Shown here piece after piece: positions 36,769 through 47,922 of a stretch of 64,000 nucleotides of DNA. Under the pieces are notes generated by a model. The model did not search any database and had not been told where the DNA came from. It worked only from the letters and a program-made list of their open reading frames with translations. The stretch's first letter is position 1; each line of letters starts with the position of its first letter. This DNA comes from Mortierella sp. BCC40632 (lineage: Eukaryota; Mortierellomycota; Mortierellomycetes; Mortierellales; Mortierellaceae). The DNA lies in assembly GCA_011634665.1 (NCBI GenBank), contig WAEK01000017.1, forward strand, positions 620,001 through 684,000. Direction: 5' to 3'. A program made the translations under genes and the position numbers.

Positions 36769-37969
36769 TTAGTCCTCTCCACATTCGACTCGAGCATCCA
36801 GAAATAAATTGTCTCTCCTTTTCATTTTTTTTCTTTTACCTCCTTGAGCCGCTCGTCCTTAGCTTTCTTAAAGACCTCGTATTCTGGTGTATGAGCGAAA
36901 AGGATATCGTCCTGACGATCCTGTGTTGTCACATCATGCAACTGTGGCGTCGTTAGCTGAAGTGGTTGTTGTTGCAAAAATGGACTCTTCATCGTCGAAT
37001 TCAATCCTCCTAAAGTCTGAAACTGCAAACCCTCCACTCCAGGAACCGAATGTGTCGACAAAGTATCTGATCCCGAAGCCAAAGCCGATGGTCGTGGCGA
37101 GGATGCAGAGGTCGATACATCGTCCTTCGAGCCCATAGCCTCATCGCCTGTCTCATCAATGTCGATGTTCTTGAGGAGATCGTCTTTATCGGGATCATCG
37201 CCATAGGAGAACACATCCAGAATGGTTTCGAATCCAGTGGACTCATCACAAAGGTACGACTCGATCACCGCCTGGGTCATCAGCTCTAACAAAAGCGAGT
37301 ACCAACCCTCAAACACGCGCATCTCCTTCATCTCCTTGAGCTCGCCCTTGTCGACCATATTCTTGGCGATATCCCGATAGCACATGGCAGAGCATTTTAG
37401 GAAGGCGGGAATAGCATCCACAAGACCTGTTACTTTTCCATGCTCCTGCTTTCGGTTCGTCAACGTGGCCGAAGTCGTAGCAGACATGTTGTAGTAGTTG
37501 CTGGCGAGCTTCTTCTTCAACTCGAGAGCCTGTTGTTGTTCCTGCTGCAACTTGGCCAATGTGCAACATGTACGTTTGCAGTCCCGACGGTGATGACGAC
37601 GACAGTAGACATTGGTGGCGATCGATTGCGAGAAACGGGACTGGAGTCGCTTGCCAAGACCACTGTTGGAGAAACGAGTTTTGATGGCGGCTCTGGAAGC
37701 GCCATGGCGACGAGAATGAATGGCGGAATAAATGTTGAGTCCTGCAGAGTGATTGGTCGAAGAGGCAACGTCAAAGCGACCAAAAACCATTGAGGTCAGT
37801 TGACAAAGGTGGAGTCGGATCTTGAGTTGGCGCGGGAGTGTCTGCAGCGGTCCATTGGAACGGTGCGACTTGAGAATACCTATTTTTGCCGTTTCGGTGA
37901 GCAGAGAATGAGAAAGAACATAATACATGATTAAGTTAGCGAGTGAGAAGAAAAAAATGAGATAGCGAG

Positions 37970-38000
<31 letters not shown>

Positions 38001-39392
38001 TCGGAAGAGCGCATAGGACAAGACCCGATAGCCAGCGATCTGTCCCCCCGATATCGGAATGAGATGGTCCCGTCTCTTCTTTGGTGCCCGCTCCTTCTCC
38101 CCTCCCCCTGGCCAACGCACTTTGCCTCGTGGGAGGAAGGGAGGAAGGGAGGGAGGGAGGGGCCCTTGTATTAAAAATATAAAGAAAAAGGAAGAAAAAA
38201 ACATGTGCAAGCACTGGCCGAGAGAATGTTGTTTTTTTTGTTGTTGTTTTTTTTGGGTTACACCCGAATCGTGAATCCCGCTTCTGAAAGTGGAAAAAAA
38301 AAAAAAAAAAAGTGGAAAAAAGGCTGGTTCGAGACGGTCTCTCTCCCTCTCTCTTTTCTCAGCAGCACTTGAGAGTCACTGATAGAAAACGATCTCCAGG
38401 ACCCACACAAAAAGACTTTTATCCCTGCAATAATAACCTTCCTTCTACTCGTCCTGGTCACCTTCTTTCTCCTTTTACCCCGCCCCTCGCCCACCGGGGA
38501 GAGGCGTGAGAAAGAACGGAGACATCCTGGGGTGCGGGGAGAGAGAGAGAGAAGAGGAGGGAGGAGGGAGAGCGGGGAGGGTGGACAATCTATTCCCATA
38601 TACCTATCAAGAAATACAACAAAGGGAAAACTTACCGTCGACAATCGCCTCAACATTGGATCCCTTGCGACCAAGGACAACAGCTTCGTCGACCAGCGTT
38701 CGCTGCCGTCGTCTCCAGTCTCGGTCCTGCTTGGCCACATTGCTGTTCGACGCCTCTTGGGTCTGGGTCTGCTCCTTGTCTTGCTGCTGTTGCTGTTGCT
38801 CGATTGCCTGTTCCTGGGTCGAGGCTAGATACTGTGCCTCAGCCTGCTTCAATCGAGTCTCGATAGAGAGATAAAAGCAGTGGTCCAAGATCCGGTGGTG
38901 CGTCGACGGTGTTGAGTTTGAGTTAGTGCTGCCATTTGCAGGTGTGCCATTGGCGACGCTGGGGCTGGTGGTGATCGTCGGAGTAGACTGCGACTGAGGT
39001 GGCGGGGAGGAGCGGGGTGAGGCGGGACGTGGGGAGGATGGAGCGCTGCTGTCACCGGCGCTGCCCGACGTAGAGGGTGAAGCAGGACCTGTGGAAGGGG
39101 AGTAGGTCGCGGCAGTTGGGGCAGCGGCCGTAGTCGTAGTAGACGGGACTGAGGGTGGGATGTACGCAGCCGAGGGTGGAAAGAAGGTCCAGGATGGATA
39201 CGGGTCGTTCTCCGGGGCGTACGCAGCTGTAGACGAAGTCGAGTCAAAGGTCAAGTTGAGGGAAGCATCGCCGGGCACCGACTCTGGTGCAGGCGAGGCA
39301 GTAGGCTTGGTCGTGTTGGGCTGGGAAGTGGTTGAAGAGGCTGCAGTGGCAGAGGAAGGCATGATTGCAGGGGGAGCGGTCTGAACTTCCAT
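35974..39392 (-). CDS. acidic-tailed nuclear-type protein of unknown function
   Basis: Four exons: 39392-38636, 37879-36840, 36679-36539 and 36420-35974; 794 aa, phases consistent. Residues 1-175 are Ser/Thr/Pro/Ala-rich and disordered. A Gln-rich helix (IEQQQQQQDKEQ) and the segment LGRKGSNVEAIVDG end exon 1. Exon 2 has a basic, Cys/His-bearing stretch (VYCRRHHRRDCKRTCC), a coiled coil and the helical block AMCYRDIAKNMVDKG..MRVFEGWYSLLLELMTQAVIESYLCDE. Exon 3 encodes a compact block (HHYAALANKYPLIVFERQI). The last 149 residues contain about 55 Asp/Glu in DEEEDEEE runs followed by NLS-like KKHK and KKAK. This suggests a nuclear histone- or nucleic-acid-related role, which is inference; the family was not recognised. 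Intron 1 is 756 bp and might hide a further exon, although the frame is already continuous. Alternative start: Met11. Confidence 0.68.
36713..36766. repeat. poly(A) tract, 54 nt, intronic poly(U) on the sense strand
   Basis: The longest homopolymer in the window. It sits in intron 2 of the minus-strand 35974-39392 gene, so the transcript carries U54 between donor and branch region. The true length is uncertain because such runs sequence poorly. Confidence 0.9.
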
Positions 39393-39997
39393 TGAATCCT
39401 TTGCAGAAGAGTTTGATGATCACTGATTTGATTTAGGCGAAGCTGTCTGGTGTAGTCCAGTGACCAGAAGTGAGCGAGTAAGAGAGAGGGAGAGAGGGAG
39501 AGAGAACGGTGGGAATGTGAGTGAGATGAGCTGGGTGCCGCGGGTGGCAAAGGGTAGAAAGGATGGAAGGAGACACAGAGTAGATGAAAGCAAGAGCGAG
39601 CGAGAGAAAAGAAAAGCAATGGCTCGATGGATGGGTGGAGAGATAGAGATGATGGGCCAGGGTGAAAGAGAGAGAAAGAGAGAAAGAGAGAAAGAAGGAA
39701 AAGAAAGGAAAGGAAAGAGAAGCAGACGAGAGGAAAACCTCTTTATCAGTGGCGAATCATCTCCTTTCCGCTCTCCGTCCATGTCCGTGTCCGTGTCCGT
39801 GTCTGTGTATCCGTCTCCAGGTTTGCGCGGCTCTGCGCTCTTGCCGTTTATGCTGCTACGGCATGCTCCGAACCCACAGAGGATTCAATGCATGATTGAA
39901 TCGCCCGATAAGTCGCTGTGTCTGTCCCACATTTTTTTTTCTTTCCTCATTTTCGACCCCTCTGCACACTGCACGAGCGGACTCTCTCTCTCTCTCT

Positions 39998-40031
<34 letters not shown>

Positions 40032-42078
40032 GCCCAAACACGAAAAGGGAATTTTTTCTCCTCCTTTCCGCCTCTTGAGCGGTCTTCCGAATGTCGACAA
40101 AAAGGGACAGCTCAATCCTCAGTCTTGCCCACGGTGGTAGGAATCGCGCAGAAAAAGAAAAAAAATACGACCAAAAAAACTCTTGACCCAGGATCGTCAT
40201 TAGCTCCCGACCACATGTTTGCAAATAAACCCCTTGAGTTCGGAAAAGACTGGTCGACTTAAAGGAGACAGACGAAAAGGCAACAACCTTCAAGAAATGG
40301 CCCCATTGTTTGCATCTTGTGCTGCCAAACATAACGAGCAATGTACCTTTATCGGAACAAAAGAAAGGGTAGAGATAAACAGAGAAAGAGAGAGCATCAG
40401 GCGAAAAAAAAAAAAAAAAAAAAAAAAAAAAACGGACGGAGCCAAGAGGTCTTAGAGAAACGGCAGATGCACTGCCCAAACCCTTGGGCGAAGTGCGATC
40501 CCCGATGTTCCCGCCTCCGTCCCTAACCTTTTTCTCCTCTCTCCACACGCACACATAAGCACGTTAGCGTACAAAACCATGTCTTTGTCTTTGCCTCCAA
40601 CATAGCTGGAAACCCTCGACTTTGCTCCCACGCTTTCCCTTCGTCCATCCTCTTGGTTGCCTCCTCCCTTCTGCAAAAAGAGCAATTGGACCGGATCTGT
40701 ATCCCAGTTCCCTTCTTTGCGCCTGCTTTGGCTTCCTCATGCAAGTTCCTCTCACCTTGCAGGTGCAGTGAGTTTAAGATTATTCATGCTTGCGCGGGCC
40801 CATGTCATTCCACCATACCACGCCATGCGGGTGCCTTCTAATTCGAGTCTTTTTATCTTATCCCGATCCGCCCCTGTTCGTCCCATCCGACTGCAGCCTT
40901 GCACCACGCCTCCTTTGTCAACGAAGCTCACATCGAGACACCTCCTGGTCCCGTGGCAGGGTCGACTGTCTCTCTATCCCGGATGACTTTGCCCACTGCT
41001 TGATCGGCATATCAGCATTTGGCAAACTGCTCTCTCACCATTGCCAAGAAGTATTCCTCTTCACCTTTTCTTTTATTCTTTCCGTCCTGCACTCTTTGTC
41101 ATGCTTTTCTTTCTTTTTTGTCCCAACTCAAGTCTTACCCCACAAAAAAAGGTCGGCCGACATCCTCTATGTCACCTTCAACTGAGAAAATAGGCAACCT
41201 GTACCAGGGTGTGTACTTTCGTTTCAAGGGAAAGAACGGCATGACAAAATAAGGGTTGAGAAAGAAACCCTGAAGCTCCGGGTCAGAGGCTCCGTCTCTC
41301 TCTTTCTCTCTGGACACACACATACACACGCACACTTTCCAAAGATACACATTTCATTTGCCCTATCTTTTTCCTTCTCTCATTCCCGACCTTACCAGCC
41401 CACCTCTTGATCCCAAGACACGGCATTATGTCTTGCCTACGACTCCCTCCTCCTCCCCTAGTCCTGTGCCTTTGTATGTAATCGTTTCCTCTTCCAGCCT
41501 GACAATGGTCATCATAGTGACGCGGGAACGAGAAAGAGAAGGAGAGATCAGGGTCATCGAAAATGGCCATCTTCTTGCCCCTCTCCCCTTCCTCCTCTCC
41601 AGATTTGTCGAGGACACTTGCTATCTTGATGTTAACTTTCCACAAAGCCAGCGGTGTGGAAGCACTTCCCCTCTCCTTCCTCCTCTCCTCCTCCCCTCCC
41701 CGAGTGTGGCGTGTCACGTCTCCACATATCTCTCCACCCACCTCATCCACTGTCCTCTCCCTTTTTATCCGCGCTTTATCTTTAGAGAGAGAAAGAGAGA
41801 GAGAGATTGAGAGAGTGTGTGTGTGAGAGAGTGAGGGAGTGAGGGAGAGAGAGAGAGAGAAAGAGGTGATGGTGGGGAAAGGCTAAGAAGGGGCTCACAT
41901 TACATTTCCTCCAAACAATCAAAGGAGAACGATCTCTCTCGAGAAAAGCAACATTTTTCCTTCTTTGTATCCCGGACATTCTTCAATCTCGAGAACCGAA
42001 TCGTAGGAAGGAAGGAAGAAAAAAGTATTTTTTTTTCTTTTGCCTTTTGGAAGCGGCAGATGAATTGACTTCTAGACA

Positions 42079-42116
<38 letters not shown>

Positions 42117-42317
42117 CCAAGCTGCAGATCATGGTTCTCCCCCCTTCCCCCCTTCTTTTCCCAATCTCTGTCTTTCTCACTATCTTCTATCTCCCGATTG
42201 AGTGTAGTTGCATGTGTTGGGGACAACACAATTTTTTCACAACAGTGGTCTGTGCACTTTCCTCTGCTCTTTTATTTTTATTTTTTCTTCTTCTTCTTTT
42301 TCTTTTGTTGTCATTGT
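39393..42317. other. intergenic region, no gene seen
   Basis: 5' flank of the 35974-39392 gene (GA-rich, 39475-39730) and 3' flank of the exchange-factor gene. Contains TGTCCG repeats (39781-39806), a CT-T compound tract (39981-40030), an A run (40405-40431), GA repeats near 41790-41865 and T34 at 42083-42116. Long frames on either strand consist of repeat translations. Confidence 0.5.
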
Positions 42318-45300
42318 TCAGATCTGGATCGTATAACTGGAAGGGAACCAGCCCGTCAAATCCTTACCCACCTTCTTTCCAAAATACCATCCAGAATCCT
42401 CATTCAATCCAAACACAATAATATTCTCACCCGCCTCAAACGTCAATTGTCGCTCCTCTTTTGAACTATACGGATAAATGGCCGTACACTCAAACAACGC
42501 CTGAGCAAGTCCAATCTCATCCATGTCCATTCCTTCATCCAACGCAGGTGGCTGGCTGCTATGGACTGACTCAGAAGCGTTACCAATGGAATACGTCGAG
42601 GATTCTGTCGATAATGGTTGTCCAAAGACATTGGACCGACTTTCAAAAATGTCATCAGATGCAACCGACATGCCATCCTGGAAGATCGACTCGGGCATCT
42701 CAAAGGGATTCTCATCCTCGCCAGGGTAGTACCGAGGCAACCATGAATCCGAATCGGCTCCTGTGGTTCCTGAAATAGAGGAAAGTAGATCCCCTTGAGA
42801 TTCACTCTTGGAGAGGGACTCCTTTCGATCATATGCATCCTTCTCATTCGAATCCCTGCGAACTGGAAGAGGAGGCAACGGCGCTGATGAACTCCTGGAT
42901 CGAGTACGTCGTTGTTCCTGGAACTGCTGTGCATCCCTCACATCCTGGAAAGCGGATTCTAGGGACGATCGGAAAGAAGAAGGGGAAAAGCATAAAAGGT
43001 TAATGAGCTGCAAGGCCAAGACATTGATCCGCGGACAAAAATAATAAACATACCATGCATCCCTGAGACGTTTTGGAGAAGTCTAATTCTCTCGAGACGC
43101 TCCACTGGCCCATCGACACGTCTCATCGCCTCGATGTAGTCCTCAAAGACATTCATTTGCTCTGTATACGTCTTGAGATCCTTGGCAGCCCGAGGATCCA
43201 TGAACTCGCTGTAAAATTCATGCGCCTTGGCTCTCACTTGAGCATAAAAGAACATTTGGATCTTGCTGAATTCCGTCACAATCAAATCAAAATATTGGGT
43301 TGTCAGACCCAGAAATTTGGGCAGCTCATCTACGAGTTGCTCGTTGATCGCAGTGTACGCATCCGCTGAATCCTGCATGTTCTTGTCCACCTAGTAATGC
43401 GTATACCATGATCCGTTAGCAAGAGGGAATACACTTTTTGGAGGAAAATCGCATGGACACAAAAAAAAAAAAAAAAAAAAAGATCCTCGGGATCCAAAAG
43501 GAGACTACTTACTGTTTCGCCGCGATCCTTCATTCCGCGGACACTATCATAATCCAAGAGCTTCTTTTCTCGTTTCTTCATCACCTGCAAGGGCCCCGAA
43601 AAGAGTCTGAGGAAACTTTCAATACTCCTGTAAACGGTTTTCTTGAGTCTGTTCTCGAGTTCACGACCAATGGTCTTGGAGAATTGGGTCAAGTTCTTGT
43701 GGTATTCTCGGACAAGCTTCACCGAGTTGTTCTCGTCATTCCGATGCAGTGGTGTTAATCCATAGATCTCCATTAACGAGATGGCAAATGCTTCTTGTGT
43801 ATCAAAGTATTCTTTTTTTTTATGTTTGGACAGAAAACAAGAGCCGTTGTCGTAGTTAGGTTTCACTTTCATCTCCCTTTTCGAGTGGTCATCAACTCTC
43901 ATCCATTAAATAGAGTCTTCTATCGATTAAAAAAAAAAAAGAAAAAGAAAAAGAAAAAGAAAAAAGAAAAAGAAATCACGTTTTGCTTACGTTTGATCGA
44001 GACAAGCCAAGACTGGATATACTTTACAAAATCTCGTGCAAGTCGCTGTTGCATATTGAACTTTTCCAAAAGGGCCTCAAATAGGATATCAACGGTCACA
44101 TCCGAACCTCCAACCGCTTGTCGGAGCTGTTGCGTTGTCCTTGAAAACTTTTTGTTGAATCCATGTCTAGTAAATGAGGAAAAAAAAGACAACAAAAGAA
44201 CACAAATCTCGTGAGTTGAGCCATTCCCATGACCCTTCCTTCTCCCTCTTCTCTTCTCTTTTCCTATTTTTTTTTTTTTTGTGTCGTTATCTGATTCGTC
44301 TGTTGGTCTGCTGCAGATCCTTGACCATCCAGAGTTGAAATGATAATGTCCACTTACACAATCTATATCAAAAAAATAAAATAAGAGGGTCGGTCCAAGT
44401 GTAAACAACAGTTTAGCAAACTGCCAAAAAAAAAAAAAAAAAAAAAAAACGCAGTGCCAGAGACTCTACTTACATCTGAATCATTCTTCTTCTTGCTTCC
44501 AACAATTTTCTCGACAATATCCTTTCGTTTCTTGATATCGTTAATTTCTTCCGCTACCTGAAGCATATCCTTTTGTACCTTGACCAAGCTCTCAAAGTCA
44601 GCATGTTCCGAGGGTGTGAGTGCGTGGATTTGCTATAAAAAAAAAATCATAAAAAAGATTGGTCAACTCAATGCTCAGAAGTCTGTCTGTCTTATCATCA
44701 ATCACTCTTAGAATACACATCATTGAGACACACACCCTCTACCACCTCCCTTTTCTTATACATACATTGATCAAAAGAGGGTATTTCAGAACCCTTTGTA
44801 CAGGCTTGATCAATAAACTGGCCAAATCCCAGGTCGTGGTCTTGCCCTGACATTTTTCCGTGCACGCCTCAAAGAATGGCTTAAGTTCCTTTCGATGATC
44901 CAGCTCCTGTAAATACTGTGCAGATCCCTCTTGCCGCTTACAGTATTCAGAATATACGCGCCGAATCCTGGACATCTGTAACATAAAAAACAGAACAGAC
45001 GATCAACATTTTTTTTTTTTTTTTTTTGGTTAGCCTGAGTCGTTCTCTTTGTCATACACTACATACCAAGGGAACAAAAAAAAAGAGTGAGTGAGTGAGT
45101 GAGTGAGAGGAGACTTCTAATACATTACCATCTGTAAAAAGGCCTCTCCGACAAATGTGCTGACATCATCGTAAGGCTGGTCAAGTCCTCCTCCACAAGC
45201 AGGGGTCAACAGCGCCACAAAGTCAAGTGTTAGACCAATCACTTCGCCGAGGTTGGTAAAGATGATCTTTTCGTCCGCTGCCGTAAAAAGATTGGACGCT

Positions 45301-47304
45301 TGCATATCGGTTACATACACCTAGTAGATAACCATTTCGTTTTTAAAAAAAAAAAAAAAAAACGTTAGCTCTCATTTTCTTTTTCCCCTTCCCCTGCATA
45401 GCCACATTTTTTTTTTTTTTTTTTTTTTTTTCTTAACCACATTTACCTCTTGCAACAGAAGCATGTCCTTCGAGAAACTAATTTCAGTCTCCAACAACTC
45501 TTGGACAACCCGTCGGCGCTTGTCCAGACGATGCTTCCTCTCGGCCTCCTCTGGCGAATCTACTACCGATGCTGTACTACCAGATCTCGAGGGTAACTTG
45601 GGTGGGGATCGTGCATCAGTGCCTGAGGGAGAATCTGGTCGAGGTGAAGTAACACCCATGCCCACGCCCCTCGCATTCAATTGCTGAAAGACGGGGTTTT
45701 GTTGCAACTTGGACATTGTCCTCGTGGGCGTCGATCCTGTAGAATTAAACGAAGGCGTTCTCGAAGGCAAAGACGACCGGGCATCGCTCTTGCCTGTTGG
45801 TTCATCCTCGTCACTTCCCATGAATGGGTTCCTTTCCTCTTCTTCTTCTTGTGGCTCTGGAGTAGCTAATGCAGTTGGCAAAGGAATAGTTGGCACCGGC
45901 GACTGTGATGGAGATGAGGATGGAGGTGAATGCAACTGCACTCCTGGCTGAGAATTTGGAGAAGCCCTTCCAGGAATTCTCGGCGGTGATCTCTTGAATG
46001 AATTCGAGGAAGCAAGCGAAGAGACGGAAGAAGGTGACCCCGACACCGCATCTACAGTTCCCGTTGTCGTCGGGCGATCCGTCACTGAATTGGACCGGCT
46101 CTTGGACAAGGAGTGGTTGCTGCTGCTGCTTCTCATAGAATCCAATGAAAGACGTGGAGACTGCTGTTGTTGCTGGAAGACACTGTATGGCTGAGGGGGT
46201 GCAGGGGGAGAGACCAACGATGCCGGTTTGGGCGCTAATGCCGTCATGGGCTTTAGCTTCTGTGGTCGAGGAGGTTCCTATGATGAAACGCCACACGTGT
46301 ATTGTTAGGCATAAAGAAAGGCACTGAGAAAGAAAAAGAAAAAAAAGAAAGAGATCCAACCCATCCAGGGCCATGCGACCTCTTCCACTTTCCTCTTACT
46401 CCTCTTTTACCCCCTCCCCTTCTCCTGACTCCTTTCTCATATCCCACGCATGCAGCACCTGCTGCACTGCACATGTAGGCTCAAAAAAAAACTCCTATCT
46501 TTTCAAGAAAAGCCTTTGCCCGGTGAGCGATGCGCAACATACTTGCTTTGGTGACGAGACCGCTACCTGGGACTGGAATCGAGCTCGCAGGTTGCCAAAG
46601 TCCATCTGCGAGTTATCGATCCCCTCCGTCGACGCCGAGGAAGGAGACGCCGAGGATGTGGCCAATGCAGGTGCAGTCGCTGGTCCATCCTCGCTACGAC
46701 GTAAACCCATTGGCTTGAGTGGTCGTGGTGGTGCGGTTGAGGTGGCCGATCGTGGTTGATAAAAGTTATTGCTTCCACTGGAAGAACGATTCTCTCCCTG
46801 GTCCTGACCTATCATGGAGGCACTGCTGAATGGTGGCGATTGTACACGTGTGGCTGACGCGTGCTGGAGTGGCAACAGTGGCGGTGGTGGTGGTGGTGGT
46901 CCTGTTGAGCCCTTGCCAGTACCCACGCTTCCACCTGGAGTTCCACCCATAAAAAGCGGTGCACTGTTCGGGTTCTTTTCAAATGCTCGCCTTAAATCCC
47001 CAACGGAGCTCGACGGTGCCTCCTCAGCATCCGTGGCAACAGTCAGGCTTCTGCGAGAAGGTGGTGAGTATCCATGAGTCGATGATGATGAATTTGTCAA
47101 TGTTGATGACAATGGCAATGCGGAATCCTGGGCAGTGGCCGAGATGGATGTACCAACAAAGGCAGAAGGTTTGGGTTTGATAGGTGGAGGGGCAGCTCTC
47201 CTGCCATTGCCATTCCCATTACCATGGACGACACCGCCGCCAGCTGTGACGCTTGACCTGAAACTGCTGGACCTGCTAGCAGACTGGTTCTCGGTCGAAT
47301 GCAT
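42318..47304 (-). CDS. DH-BAR-SH3 Rho/Cdc42 guanine nucleotide exchange factor
   Basis: Ten exons: 47304-46543, 46277-45447, 45320-45129, 44975-44766, 44632-44474, 44362-44358 (5 nt), 44166-43991, 43811-43513, 43390-43054 and 42958-42318; 1,203 aa. Residues 1-500 are Ser/Pro-rich with poly-Pro and PxxP stretches. The DH domain (about 505-710) begins RRVVQELLETEISFSKDML and includes the signature TTTWDLASLLIKPVQRVLKYPLLI. A BAR domain (about 720-990) follows, starting HGFNKKFSRTTQQLRQAVG. The C-terminal SH3 (about 1139-1203) reads ALFECTAIYPY..QLTFEAGENIIV..GWYFG..GWFPSSY. This DH-BAR order matches Tuba/DNMBP and fission-yeast Gef1-type Cdc42 activators: the DH catalyses GDP release, the BAR binds curved membrane and replaces a PH domain, and the SH3 binds Pro-rich partners. 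A role at growth sites or septa is the family expectation. Confidence 0.9.
44358..44362 (-). other. 5-nt microexon (ATTGT) of the exchange-factor gene
   Basis: On the minus strand it is bounded by a GATATAG acceptor preceded by a T-rich tract and a perfect GTAAGT donor. The upstream exon ends in phase 0 (..KKNDSD) and the next begins with one leftover base before HGFNKKF. Only these five bases supply the missing two-base phase, giving D-I-V-H-G. Joining the neighbours directly puts the BAR domain out of frame with early stops. Confidence 0.75.
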
Positions 47305-47838
47305 CAGGGAACAAGATAAAAAAAAAAGGAAAGAAAGAAAGAAAGAAAAAATAAAAAAAAATAACGAAGTCGTCTGCAAGGCGAGTGTTCTGTCGAAAAT
47401 GAACTGCTTGTTATCAAGGGGAGGAGTAGAGTGGAGAGAAGGGGAAAAGAAAAAGGGTAATAATGAGATGAAAGTGTGGAATCGAAGCAAGCAGTGAAAG
47501 ACAAGCTTGATGAATGGCGATGCTCTAGCCTGGAGACCCGTACAACACACGCGCAATGCTCACACGCTCGGGGAATGGGGGGTGGTGGGGGCGATGACGA
47601 CGAGGAAAAAGAGCCGGGAGGAGGATGAGTGTGAGAGCGGGTGGGAGAGGCAAAGCCCAGACGGCTGGGAAAAAGGGCGCCTTTACTCTTCACTCCGGAG
47701 ATCTGCCCAATCAGCGTAAGCCTTATCTTCTTCTCTTCTCTCCCCTTCCGGGGCACAACGTGCTTGACAGAATTTCAGATCACCATCACTCAGACCAACA
47801 GGTCGCCAGGCCATTATTGGCAATTTGGGATGAACCAG

Positions 47839-47876
<38 letters not shown>

Positions 47877-47922
47877 AATTCTATTTACACGGCAGGAACA
47901 GAACTACTAGCAACATTCATCT
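47305..47922. other. intergenic region between exchange factor and kinase gene
   Basis: About 620 bp between the start of one minus-strand gene and the stop of the next. An A/G-rich patch precedes the ATG at 47304 (T/C-rich on the sense strand, 47318-47362) and a T27 run lies at 47845-47871. No gene was seen. Confidence 0.6.

Noticed and set aside
39460..40140. 226-aa plus-strand frame
   Set aside because: It is composed of GA, TGTCCG and T-run repeats upstream of a minus-strand gene and shows no conserved pattern.
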